In this document: positions 53,768 to 62,755 of the stretch, in pieces
Layout: the number at the start of each line of letters is the position of its first letter
Position numbering within the stretch: position 1 is the stretch's first letter
NCBI GenBank assembly: GCA_036652795.1
Contig: JAVVVD010000001.1
Span: forward strand, 248,001 to 312,000
Origin: JAVVVD01 sp036652795
GTDB lineage: Bacteria; Bacillota; Clostridia; Christensenellales; CAG-138
Reading direction: 5' to 3'
DNA: 64,000 bases
Notes under the pieces: model-generated
What the model saw: the letters and a program-made list of their open reading frames with translations, nothing else
The model's database searches: none
What the model was told of the DNA's origin: nothing
Program-made: the position numbers and the translations under genes

Positions 53768-56227
53768 TTAATCCTCTGTGGGGGAATTTTCATTCCCAAA
53801 TATCTCTTCGTATTCAGGGTAGCCTATTAATAGCTTACGTGGCTTGCTTCCATCAAAGCCGCTTACGATATTCATCTGTTCCATTATATCGATAAGCCTC
53901 GCCGCCCGTGCATAGCCTACGCGCAATCTGCGCTGTATCATTGAGATGGAGGCCTGTCCGCTGTCCATCACTATTTTAACCGCATCAGGCAGCAACTCAT
54001 CCTCTTGTTTTCCATTGCCCTGTGCACCTGATATGCCGCTTGTAATTATTTCATTGAGCGTATCTTCACAGAATAGCTGGGGTTCTAGTTGTTGTTCTGT
54101 GAAAAACTCCATCACGCGTTCCACCTCTTCATCAGAAACATATGCACATTGCGCGCGAAGTGGCTTGTTTGCCCCATTTGCATGAAACAGCATGTCGCCT
54201 TTACCTATTAGCTTTTCGGCGCCGCCAGTATCCAGTATAACGCGTGAATCCACAGCAGACGATACCATAAATGCAATTCTAGATGGTATATTCGCCTTAA
54301 TTAATCCTGTAATTATATCCGTTGATGGCCGTTGGGTAGCTACTATCAGATGTATACCGGCAGCCCTTCCAAGCTGTGCTATTCGGCAAACAGCTTCTTC
54401 AACGTCCTTAGCGGCTACCATCATCAGATCAGCAAGCTCATCGATTATTATCACTATTTTCGGAAGCCGTTCTGCTTCATCCTCCTGAAGCGAGTTGTAA
54501 CGGCTGATATCGCGCGCGTTAAGCTTGGACATCTTTTGATAGCGTTGCTCCATTTCCATTACTGCCCATTTAAGCGCACCTGCGGCACGTTTCGGCTCTG
54601 TTACGACAGGCAGCAGCAAATGTGGTAACGCTGAAAAAATCTTCAATTCAACTACCTTGGGATCGATAAGTATCATGCGCACATCCGCTGGTGCAGATTT
54701 GTAGACCATACTTATTATTATGTCATTTATGCATACGCTCTTACCAGAACCTGTGGAGCCTGCAATCAGCAGATGCGGCATCTTGTCGAGATCAGCGATC
54801 ATTACTTTGCCAGCAATATCCTTGCCAAGCGCAAATGCTATTGATGATTTTGAAGTGTTGAATTCATTTGATTCAACTATTTCACGCAGTAATACTTTGG
54901 TCACATTTGTATTTGGCACCTCGATACCCACTGCAGCTTTTCCTGGAATAGGCGCTTCTATACGTACTCGTGGCGCGGCCAGCGCCATAGCTATATCGTT
55001 TGCCAACGTAGTTATCCTGCTTACGCGGATACCCTGTGCTGGCTGCAATTCATATCTGGTTATAACTGGACCTACGCTTATGTTTATTATACGTGCGCTG
55101 ATATTGAAGCTTTCAAGAGTGGCCACCAGCAATCTGCCTTTTTCTTGTGGGGATTCGGTGTTAGCGGAATAATTCGGCATAGGGCTATTGAGCAATGTAT
55201 ATGGCGGCCTTTGGTATTCCAGGGTCGTTTCATCGATTATAGCAGCAACATCTTCATTATTGGATGTCGTTTCAGCTTGATTATCATTGGGGCGGACTGC
55301 CACAGGTTTATGCGGTAAATTCTGTGATATACGCGATACGCTTCCAACATTATTCGCTATTGCAGGTATAACTTCGGATATATCATCTGGCACTATGACG
55401 ACAGCATCGCTTGTGCTGCCTTTGCGTTGTATCACACCGCTGGATGGCAGCATACTTAGATCGCTTTCAATGTACTTAACCTTGTTTGTATCCTGCTGCG
55501 GTGATTGTTTAGAATCATCCATTGTGATTGCAGGCACGTTACGCTGGTTTCCTCTGCGCTGTTTTCTCGTTGGTGCGCAATCCTGGCTTTCATTTGAAAG
55601 ATCCTCTGTATACAAAGTACCGCGGCGCATCTCAACAAATTGCTCCGTTACAGTGTCTACACCTGCTTTAATCGTCTTGCCCATTTGCTCCGCAGTATCG
55701 CGTAAGGATAACTTCGTTACAATGAGAAAACAAACAAGTGCACCGGCACAAAAGAATATATACGTGCCTACGGTGCCTATGAACAATAATGACGGGTATG
55801 CTGGCAATGCGCCAAACAGTCCACCGCCTATGCGGGAAAGCTGGCCTTGCGTATATGCCTCTTTATAATATTGCAGCGCGGTGAAGCCCTCAATTTTAGG
55901 ATGCGAATATATATGAATTATCACCATTATGCACAGTATACCAACAGCCGACAGCACAAACACGGATGTTTTGTTTTTCTTTTTTGCCACCGCAATTATA
56001 GCAATGCCAAGCGCAAACACCAGAACAGGCAATATATAGCACAGTACGCCAAAGAATGCAAAGAAAAAATCGCTTATTGCGTTGCCAACTATGCCGACCG
56101 CGTCAGAATATATGCTAACAGCAAAAAAAAGCCCCAGCGCTATAAGGCAAACGCCCGCTACTTCGCGTTTCACTTGCGATTGCGTTGCTTTTTTACTTTT
56201 TTTGCCATTGGTTTTTCCGGTTGCCAT
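53768..56227 (-). CDS. DNA translocase FtsK/SpoIIIE
   Basis: 819 residues. N-terminal domain with about four membrane segments (to about 170), a linker rich in Q, N and T, then the RecA-like motor with Walker A AGSTGSGKS (about 488-497) and the beta/gamma parts; the C-terminal winged-helix gamma domain (SISMIQRRLRVGYARAARLIDIMEQ) reads polar sequences. It moves chromosomal DNA at division or into the spore; SpoIIIE is the name in spore-formers. ATG 56227 with GAGGTG upstream. First gene of the ftsK-rimO-pgsA-cinA group. Confidence 0.96.
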   Translation of the reverse strand: MATGKTNGKKSKKATQSQVKREVAGVCLIALGLFFAVSIYSDAVGIVGNAISDFFFAFFGVLCYILPVLVFALGIAIIAVAKKKNKTSVFVLSAVGILCIMVIIHIYSHPKIEGFTALQYYKEAYTQGQLSRIGGGLFGALPAYPSLLFIGTVGTYIFFCAGALVCFLIVTKLSLRDTAEQMGKTIKAGVDTVTEQFVEMRRGTLYTEDLSNESQDCAPTRKQRRGNQRNVPAITMDDSKQSPQQDTNKVKYIESDLSMLPSSGVIQRKGSTSDAVVIVPDDISEVIPAIANNVGSVSRISQNLPHKPVAVRPNDNQAETTSNNEDVAAIIDETTLEYQRPPYTLLNSPMPNYSANTESPQEKGRLLVATLESFNISARIINISVGPVITRYELQPAQGIRVSRITTLANDIAMALAAPRVRIEAPIPGKAAVGIEVPNTNVTKVLLREIVESNEFNTSKSSIAFALGKDIAGKVMIADLDKMPHLLIAGSTGSGKSVCINDIIISMVYKSAPADVRMILIDPKVVELKIFSALPHLLLPVVTEPKRAAGALKWAVMEMEQRYQKMSKLNARDISRYNSLQEDEAERLPKIVIIIDELADLMMVAAKDVEEAVCRIAQLGRAAGIHLIVATQRPSTDIITGLIKANIPSRIAFMVSSAVDSRVILDTGGAEKLIGKGDMLFHANGANKPLRAQCAYVSDEEVERVMEFFTEQQLEPQLFCEDTLNEIITSGISGAQGNGKQEDELLPDAVKIVMDSGQASISMIQRRLRVGYARAARLIDIMEQMNIVSGFDGSKPRKLLIGYPEYEEIFGNENSPTED

Positions 56228-56300
56228 AATACACACCTCACGAACATATGTATTGTATTATACAACATATTGACTCAGCTTAAAAGCCTTATACAATAAA

Positions 56301-56322
56301 TACCGCCGACAGTTCGGCGGTA
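56301..56322 (-). terminator. Hairpin downstream of the diguanylate cyclase
   Basis: Nine-bp stem TACCGCCGA/TCGGCGGTA with loop CAGT; on the minus strand it is followed by TTTATTG, a weak T run. It may end the transcript of the GGDEF gene and the unexplained DNA after it. Confidence 0.6.
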
Positions 56323-56504
56323 ATATGATCAATAAAGGGACTGACTCAACACTAAACGCTGGGGAAAATTGATTTCATTGCATTTTTGCTGTGATTAGGC
56401 GCACACGGAATCTATATTTACTCTATACGCTCCACCCACGTTTCCCCACCCTTGTCACCTCGCTTTATAATTGCAAAATTATCCAATACAAGCAAGCATT
56501 GAGG
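56323..56504. other. Unexplained intergenic stretch downstream of the GGDEF gene
   Basis: About 180 bases without a gene. It contains G-rich/C-rich stretches (CCACCCACGTTTCCCCACCC at 56432-56451 on +) and a stretch rich in structured-looking text. After the GGDEF stop the same frame is open for about 28 more codons (including FAIIKRGDKGGETWVERIE), then stops. It may be a mobile or repeated intergenic element or a structured RNA. I cannot confirm any of these. Confidence 0.3.
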
Positions 56505-58808
56505 CTACTGAATAAAGTCAGATAGGTCCGTGTAGACTGCATAGAATACCGGGTAACGTTCCATGTAGAATTCATTTACAAACATTCCGTTGATTTTAAC
56601 TTTAAAATAGTGGCCATCCTTATGCCGCATCCTAAAAGTTGCGATAATTGGCGTTTTTTCATGCATGGCTGTTTTGATGGTTTCCAAAATCATAGCTAAG
56701 TCCTCAGGATGTATATAATCTGAAATATTCAAATCCGGTGATGATAAATTTTTTATTGAGCCGCCTATAAGGTCTGCCAACTTTTTATTAAAATAAAGCA
56801 GCTTTAGTGGTGTGGAATATGCGAATTTTGCAATCCCGTCTGTAGTATTATCCAGCAGATTTTTTATATCACGCGAGTCAATATGTGATATAGTGTTTTC
56901 TCCTAAACTTGTACCTGTAATATGAAAAGAACTTTTACCGTATGCCTTAGCACAATAAAGCGCCTGATCTGCTTTTTCAAACAGCATGGAGTAAGCGCTG
57001 CCATCCTGCGGATACAGCGCAACGCCTATGCTGCATGAAATATTGGCGTCTTTTTGCTTATCAAAATTCTTTTGTCTTATTTTAGAAATAAACCGCTCCA
57101 GCTTTTCACCAAGCATAGCAGCATTACCATCATAATTCACCATTAATACGGCAAATTCATCCCCGCCTATGCGCCCAACGATATCGCTGTCGCGAAATTG
57201 CAGCTTTAATTCAGCCGCAAATTCAGTGATAATAAAATCGCCAAATGCGTGACCGTATTTATCATTTACATCTTTAAAGTTATCAAGATCGAAAATTAGC
57301 ATAGCATGCTTAGAGCCATCAATCAGCAGGCTTGAAATATAGTCTTCCGTAGCGCCTTTATTGTAAAGCCCTGTTAACGAATCACGCTGTGACTTCTCAA
57401 GCAGCAGCAATTCACGTTTCTTTTCTGCATCAATATTCTTTCTGTATGAGATCATACGCACAGATTCATCGGTTGACCAGTAGAAAATTCGTCCAACAGT
57501 TCTGATCCAGTGATAATTCCCGTCATCATCGTAAATCATGAAATCGTAGCTAAGATTATTTATTCCGCTATTGTAGCACTTCATCACGCTCTTAGGTGAG
57601 AACGTATCAAGGTAACCCTGGATATACTCTTCCTTTATCTGACGCTCAGCTATCATTTGCAGAGCTTTGTCATATGGCGTGTTCTTATCTATACCAAGTC
57701 CATCAAGAAACCGTTCCAGATCCTCGCCAGCAGCTCGATTATTGGATATATCAATTTCAAAAACATTATCATAAAGATCGGCGGTTGCCTCACTGAGTAA
57801 TTTTTGATATTCAAGCTTTTGCGAAACACTTAGCTTAATTATCTTAGACTTATACTGTTTAAGTACATTAGTGATCGTAAAGAGCACAAACATAATAATA
57901 AATATGATTATCCCAATTCCCTTGTAAAGCTGAATGTTGAGTTGATTATTCAGCTGTGTCATATCGTTTTCAAGGATCAGATGCCATTTCAAGTTGCTTA
58001 CATATTGAGATACAATGTAGCTTTTTGATTTTTCAGACGTGCACCAAAATGCTCGCTGATCGTTTTGCTTGCTTGTAAGTACATCTTTAAAATCAACTAG
58101 AGAGGAATTTTCAAATAAATTTATATGTTCATAGCCTGTTGTTTTTGAGGATAACTGTATCACACCCTGGTCATCAATAAGGGATATTACAACATTAAAC
58201 TCCTTGTCATATTCGCTCAAAAGTGCTTGCAATGAGTCTATTTCAAGTCCAACGCCGATAATTCCAAGAATAGCTCCGTCTTTATCTTTAATTTTGTAGT
58301 TAATGAATACCGTGATACTGTCGTTGCTGGCTTCGTCATTGTCAATATTTAAGGAATAATCATCATCGTTCCTTAACAGATCATAATACCATATATTCTC
58401 AGAAGAATATGGTGTAAGCACTCTGTCAATTCCACCAAAGTGATAATAGCGGTTTGTCTGCGCTGAAACCAAAAATACCGAATCATATGAGTATTTTTCT
58501 TTGTATGCATATAAATAGTCAGCTAGTTGCTGAGTATAATCTTCATCATCAAGGTGATATTCCTCATCATATAAAACGCTCTTGAGCAAATTGTCATTTG
58601 CCATTGTAGCTGATACGCTTATAGGTTCTGAAAGGGTCTTATTGATCCGGTAGTAAATCCCATCCGCAGCCAGTGTAGATACATGCTCTGCATCTTTTTC
58701 AAAAATAGTGGTATTAGAACGATAGCCTATCACTGATGTTGCGATAAAGCCAGCTGTAATTATGGCACATACGATTATATTCGTATGCATCAATGTGTGC
58801 TTTTTCAT
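56505..58808 (-). CDS. Membrane sensor diguanylate cyclase (dCache-PAS-GGDEF-PAS)
   Basis: 767 residues. One N-terminal membrane helix (about 8-28), an extracytoplasmic dCache-like sensor, a second helix (about 297-316), a PAS domain (about 335-460), a GGDEF domain with active site RIGGDEF (GGDEF at 548-552) and an inhibitory I-site RDSD at 539-542, five residues before it, then a C-terminal PAS-like domain (about 655-765). It would make cyclic di-GMP and be feedback-inhibited. No EAL domain. An extended -10 promoter (TG-C-TATAAT) is at 58893-58885. Only 4 of the first 10 Ile codons are ATA, unlike core genes. Confidence 0.95.
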   Translation of the reverse strand: MKKHTLMHTNIIVCAIITAGFIATSVIGYRSNTTIFEKDAEHVSTLAADGIYYRINKTLSEPISVSATMANDNLLKSVLYDEEYHLDDEDYTQQLADYLYAYKEKYSYDSVFLVSAQTNRYYHFGGIDRVLTPYSSENIWYYDLLRNDDDYSLNIDNDEASNDSITVFINYKIKDKDGAILGIIGVGLEIDSLQALLSEYDKEFNVVISLIDDQGVIQLSSKTTGYEHINLFENSSLVDFKDVLTSKQNDQRAFWCTSEKSKSYIVSQYVSNLKWHLILENDMTQLNNQLNIQLYKGIGIIIFIIMFVLFTITNVLKQYKSKIIKLSVSQKLEYQKLLSEATADLYDNVFEIDISNNRAAGEDLERFLDGLGIDKNTPYDKALQMIAERQIKEEYIQGYLDTFSPKSVMKCYNSGINNLSYDFMIYDDDGNYHWIRTVGRIFYWSTDESVRMISYRKNIDAEKKRELLLLEKSQRDSLTGLYNKGATEDYISSLLIDGSKHAMLIFDLDNFKDVNDKYGHAFGDFIITEFAAELKLQFRDSDIVGRIGGDEFAVLMVNYDGNAAMLGEKLERFISKIRQKNFDKQKDANISCSIGVALYPQDGSAYSMLFEKADQALYCAKAYGKSSFHITGTSLGENTISHIDSRDIKNLLDNTTDGIAKFAYSTPLKLLYFNKKLADLIGGSIKNLSSPDLNISDYIHPEDLAMILETIKTAMHEKTPIIATFRMRHKDGHYFKVKINGMFVNEFYMERYPVFYAVYTDLSDFIQ

Positions 58809-58884
58809 GAAATACCTCGCCTGCTATAACTCGTAAACATCTGCTGCACATAAGTGCAACAAAAAAATACATTTTTGCACATTT

Positions 58885-58893
58885 ATTATAGCA
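58885..58893 (-). promoter_or_regulatory. Extended -10 promoter of the diguanylate cyclase
   Basis: Minus strand TGC-TATAAT (58893-58885), with no good -35 hexamer. The leader to ATG 58808 is about 70 bases and includes a run of T and a GTTGCAC repeat with TGTGCAA. Confidence 0.5.
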
Positions 58894-58995
58894 TAAGTAT
58901 ACTTCTAAAAATAGATACAGCAATTATCAGAATAGCCATCTTAAAAAGTCATGTCAATATAGTGTTTTCTATATAGAATTAGCTATGAGTTATTA

Positions 58996-59004
58996 TGGTA
59001 TAAT
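58996..59004 (+). promoter_or_regulatory. Extended -10 promoter of the DUF4300 gene
   Basis: TG-G-TATAAT at 58996-59004 on the + strand, about 46 bases before ATG 59050, with a weak -35. Divergent from the GGDEF promoter. Confidence 0.5.
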
Positions 59005-59049
59005 ATTAATATAAAGTATTGAATTAATATTCAAAGGAGAATGATTTAT

Positions 59050-59940
59050 ATGAAAAAGCAAAGCAGTTATCTGTTGATTTTAGCCTTGATAATAACAACC
59101 ATTTTGTTGCTTGGTTGCTCAAATTCAAATCAAGATAATATTCACGAGCCGGCGACCAGCGCAACCCCAGTGGTAACCAACCAACCTCAGCTATTTGAGC
59201 AGGCCTATTCCAACCTTGTTACAACAGATGAACAGGAAGAAGTTAAAGAGAACATTAATATGGCGTCTTTATCAAATGCCGATGTTTTTCTTGAGTGGGT
59301 TCAAGATTACAATGATTCGATGGATGAAGATGCTGGCTTGGCAAAGACCTGGAGTCCGCTTTCGCAAGTATCATATCAATCGGATAAAATGCTTGATTCT
59401 TGGGATAAAGCACATAATGGAGTAATGGATTCAAATTGCAGATTGGTTGCATTTTTACTTTTGCAGAATAATATCCAAAGTAATCCTCTTAAAGATTATG
59501 GATCTTACCTGATGATGGATGTAGATGAAATTGAAAATAACGATCGTTATTCCGCTATTAAAGATGATCTTGGTAAATTCATAGCATTATTCAACCAGGT
59601 GTCAGTGGCAAATTTAAAGGAAGATGCTGATTATCTTAATGCGTTTCAAAAGGCTTGGACAGAGCGTGGCGTTGTTTTTCCAACAGGAAAGGCTTCGATG
59701 ATAAGTGTCGTGATGAATGATTCATATGATAAGGTTCTGTTTATTGGCCATACAGGCGTGCTGATTGAAGAAGAAGGATATCTTCTTTTCATCGAAAAGC
59801 TATCTCCTAATATGCCGTATCAGGTAACTCGTTATGCTGATAGAGAAACATTGTCTGCAACCCTATTAGGGCGGCCAGAGTACACACTTGGCGACGAAGA
59901 TTTTCATACTTTTCTGCTTGAAAATGATAAGGTTCTATAA
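59050..59940 (+). CDS. DUF4300 family lipoprotein
   Basis: 296-residue secreted lipoprotein: signal peptide with lipobox LLGC (lipidated Cys about residue 23), a 45-residue Thr/Asn/Gln-rich linker, then the DUF4300 domain (SLSNADVFLEWVQDYND to the end; conserved NCRLVAFLLL and TGVLIEEEGYLLFIEKL). Function unknown. AAGGAGA (59034-59040) favours ATG 59050 over ATG 59041. Only 4 of 14 Ile codons are ATA, unlike core genes, suggesting separate origin. Confidence 0.85.
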   Translation: MKKQSSYLLILALIITTILLLGCSNSNQDNIHEPATSATPVVTNQPQLFEQAYSNLVTTDEQEEVKENINMASLSNADVFLEWVQDYNDSMDEDAGLAKTWSPLSQVSYQSDKMLDSWDKAHNGVMDSNCRLVAFLLLQNNIQSNPLKDYGSYLMMDVDEIENNDRYSAIKDDLGKFIALFNQVSVANLKEDADYLNAFQKAWTERGVVFPTGKASMISVVMNDSYDKVLFIGHTGVLIEEEGYLLFIEKLSPNMPYQVTRYADRETLSATLLGRPEYTLGDEDFHTFLLENDKVL

Positions 59941-59981
59941 TCGAAACAGCATTATATAATTTTACGTACAACATATCATCG

Positions 59982-60018
59982 TTATCACTATCTCGACTAT
60001 ATTCTGAGATAGTGATAA
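59982..60018. repeat. Perfect 13-bp inverted repeat
   Basis: Arms TTATCACTATCTC (59982-59994) and GAGATAGTGATAA (60006-60018) with an 11-base loop. No T run follows on either strand, so it is not a typical terminator, although it lies between two convergent genes where one is expected. Confidence 0.75.
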
Positions 60019-60114
60019 TGATGACGATTGAAGCTATTAGTCTCCCAGCTTAATATTCAATATTTACGGTAACTTCAGTTAAGATAGCTATGTTTTTTGC
60101 CTTTTACACGCATA

Positions 60115-60255
60115 TTATTTAGGCTTTTTTTCTTTTTTAATTAGTTCAGGCTGAACCGCAACCGGTTTTAGTGCAGTGGGAGTTAAAGAAACTGAAGATT
60201 TTTTATCTGATTTCTTAGCTTTTTTTGCCTCTTTTTTGATATTCTTATCACCCAT
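60115..60255 (-). CDS. Small lysine-rich protein (46 residues)
   Basis: Forty-six codons from ATG 60255: MGDKNIKKEAKKAKKSDKK, then a short Ser/Thr/Pro linker (SSVSLTPTALKPVAV) and KKEKKPK at the end. AAGGA lies 8 to 12 bases upstream. About 18 of 46 residues are Lys; the protein is soluble and likely disordered, perhaps nucleic-acid binding. It sits between the DUF4300 gene and rlmD and has no isoleucine ATA codons. Confidence 0.7.
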   Translation of the reverse strand: MGDKNIKKEAKKAKKSDKKSSVSLTPTALKPVAVQPELIKKEKKPK

Positions 60256-60361
60256 TTTATTTACCATCCTTCTTTATATATGATATCTATATACTGAAAA
60301 TCCACAAACATTACATTCCCAGATATTAGTTAAATAAGGCGTATATCTGCTTATTGCATAT

Positions 60362-61723
60362 CTATTCCTTAACGAGAAGTATTACTACCTCCACATGACT
60401 ACTATGTGGGAACATGTCCACTGGTTGTATATATTTTAACTTGAATCCGCCCTCAACCAGCAATTTGCAGTCGCGTGCAAGTGTAGCTGGATTGCAGGAT
60501 ATATATACTAGCTTTTGCGCATTGCACCTGATTATAGCATCAATTGCCTTAGGATCACAGCCTTTGCGCGGTGGGTCAACAACAATCGCATCAGGCGGTA
60601 TTCCATTCTCTATAAATTTTGGCAATATATCCTCAGCATTCCCGCATACGAATTCTGCATTTGTAATGCCGTTAAGCATTGCATTCTTTCGCGCATCCGC
60701 AATTGCCTCAGGCACACTTTCTATACCAGTTACACTGCACGCGCGCGCTGCAAGAAGCAATGATATCGAACCAATACCGCAGTATACATCCAACACATGC
60801 TCACTTCCGTTAAGGTCAAGCGCATCAAGCGCAGAAGCATACAGCCTTTGTGTTTGAGCGTGGTTCACTTGTAAAAACGATGCGGCGCTTACATCGAAAC
60901 GCATACCACAGAGTGTTTCTGTAATATGATCGCTTCCATATATTGTTTTGTAGCTATCACCGAGTATAACATTTGTGTTTCGTGGATTTATATTATGTAT
61001 TATACTGCGCACTGAGACAGAGCAAGCACAAATGGCGTCGATAAGCTCGTCCTTATGCGGAAGTATGCCAGTTGTAACGATAACAGCCATCAGTTCGCCG
61101 GAGTCAGTTGTGCGCACCATAACATGGCGCAGCATTCCCTTGCCTGTTAATTCGTTATAAGCACTGATGCCATATCTATTTGCCCAATCACACACACTCG
61201 TTGGTATAGCATTGATACGTTTATCCTGTATTGCGCAACCTTCAATAGGCGTTATTCTGTGGCTACGCTGCGCATAAAAGCCACATACCACACGCCCATC
61301 AGATTCACTAATTGGGAAACTTGCCTTATTTCGATAGTTCCACGGGTTGTCCATGCCAAGAACGCTCTGCACAGTTATGTCGGAAAGACCGCCTATACGC
61401 TCAAGTGCATCGCGCACAAGCTTTTGCTTATATTCAAGCTGAGCAGCATAGGATAAATGTTGTAATGTACATCCTCCGCATACCGTAAATGATGCGCAAG
61501 GCGGAACTATTCTATCCTCGCTTGCGGTTGTTACGCCACATAGCTTTGCAATTGCATAACCTGATGCCAGCTTTATCACATGCGCATTAACAGTTTCACC
61601 TGCCAGAGCGCCCGGAACGAACACGGCCAAGCCATTAACGCGGCCAACTCCATTGCCTTCTGAGTTTAATGCATCGATTGTAAGCGTTATATCTTGATTT
61701 TTAGATACTGGTAAATCACTCAT
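60362..61723 (-). CDS. rlmD: 23S rRNA (uracil-1939-C5)-methyltransferase RlmD
   Basis: 453 residues: N-terminal TRAM domain, a Fe-S cluster site (CASFTVCGGC, with a further Cys in EGCAIQ), and the SAM methyltransferase with catalytic Cys in VYISCNP. The related RlmCD/TrmA enzymes share this layout, and in Firmicutes the same family can modify more than one rRNA site. The start is 8 bases downstream of the pfkA stop. Confidence 0.9.
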   Translation of the reverse strand: MSDLPVSKNQDITLTIDALNSEGNGVGRVNGLAVFVPGALAGETVNAHVIKLASGYAIAKLCGVTTASEDRIVPPCASFTVCGGCTLQHLSYAAQLEYKQKLVRDALERIGGLSDITVQSVLGMDNPWNYRNKASFPISESDGRVVCGFYAQRSHRITPIEGCAIQDKRINAIPTSVCDWANRYGISAYNELTGKGMLRHVMVRTTDSGELMAVIVTTGILPHKDELIDAICACSVSVRSIIHNINPRNTNVILGDSYKTIYGSDHITETLCGMRFDVSAASFLQVNHAQTQRLYASALDALDLNGSEHVLDVYCGIGSISLLLAARACSVTGIESVPEAIADARKNAMLNGITNAEFVCGNAEDILPKFIENGIPPDAIVVDPPRKGCDPKAIDAIIRCNAQKLVYISCNPATLARDCKLLVEGGFKLKYIQPVDMFPHSSHVEVVILLVKE

Positions 61724-61731
61724 AATTTTAA

Positions 61732-62694
61732 CTAAAACTTTGCCATAACGGCATTAAAATCGTATAGCCGTCTGTCAAACCCCTCTATCGGCGCAACGGC
61801 TTCATTGAGCGTAACGTCGATTATTCTATTATCTCTTATACCAACCGCCCTGCCACCATGATCCATAGACAGCAACTCTACCGCACGCTGCCCAAGCCTT
61901 GCTGCAAGCACCCTGTCAAATGCTGTGGGGCAACCGCCACGCTGAATATATCCAGGTACAATTCCTTTAATTTCAACATCAGTGTTGTTACGCACGTATT
62001 TTACAAAATCCTCAGCATGCCCCGCCCCCTCGGCTATTATCACTATGCTGGTCAGGTTGCCTTTTAATTTGTTTTCAGCAAGCTTATCCGCTGCTTCAGC
62101 CCATGAATATTCAACCTCTGGAACCAATATCATATCTGCGCCACCTGCCACACCTGACCATAGCGCAATATCGCCGCAATTTCGTCCCATCACTTCAATA
62201 ACGCCAACGCGGTCATGTGCGCACATGGTATCACGTATTTTATATATTTCAGATGTAATTGTATTAACGGCCGTATCAAAACCTATTGTAAAATCGGTAT
62301 AGCCAAGGTCATTATCTATTGTACCGGGAATCCCAATTGTGGCTATACCCCTGTCCGCTAGCAATTTTGCACCGCGAAAGCTTCCGTCTCCACCGATTAC
62401 AATAAGGCCGTCAATACCATATGCATGAAGCATTCTTACCGCTTTTTCTGTTCCCTGCGGCTCAACAAAATCCGCACTGCGCGCCGTGCGCAGGATTGTA
62501 CCGCCTTTGTGCATAATATTATCCACATCCGCATGTTGAAGCTGCCCTATCCTACCCTCAAGCAGTCCTCTGTAACCGTGGTAGATACCCATAACCTTAC
62601 ATCCGCGATCCAATCCCTCTTTGACCACAGCACGGATGGCAGAGTTCATTCCTGGGGTATCTCCGCCGCTTGTTAAAACGCCTATGCATTTCAT
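61732..62694 (-). CDS. pfkA: 6-phosphofructokinase
   Basis: Glycolytic ATP-dependent enzyme. 320 residues with start motif MKCIGVLTSGGDTPGMNSAI, ATP-binding GGDGSFRGA, active site GIPGTIDNDLGYTD and the C-terminal RVGVIEVMGRNCGDIAL. ATG 62694; an in-frame ATG at 62772 is inside dnaE. AAGGAG is about 12 bases upstream, longer than usual. The dnaE-pfkA order is typical of Firmicutes. Confidence 0.97.
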   Translation of the reverse strand: MKCIGVLTSGGDTPGMNSAIRAVVKEGLDRGCKVMGIYHGYRGLLEGRIGQLQHADVDNIMHKGGTILRTARSADFVEPQGTEKAVRMLHAYGIDGLIVIGGDGSFRGAKLLADRGIATIGIPGTIDNDLGYTDFTIGFDTAVNTITSEIYKIRDTMCAHDRVGVIEVMGRNCGDIALWSGVAGGADMILVPEVEYSWAEAADKLAENKLKGNLTSIVIIAEGAGHAEDFVKYVRNNTDVEIKGIVPGYIQRGGCPTAFDRVLAARLGQRAVELLSMDHGGRAVGIRDNRIIDVTLNEAVAPIEGFDRRLYDFNAVMAKF

Positions 62695-62755
62695 ACAAAA
62701 CTTATATCTCCTTATGATGAAAATCAGTATTGAATCTAACCAATGATACCACCCT

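Noticed and set aside
56330..56504. Cyclic di-GMP riboswitch next to the diguanylate cyclase
   Set aside because: I looked for the GEMM-type core and did not find it; the stretch is also downstream, not upstream, of the gene.
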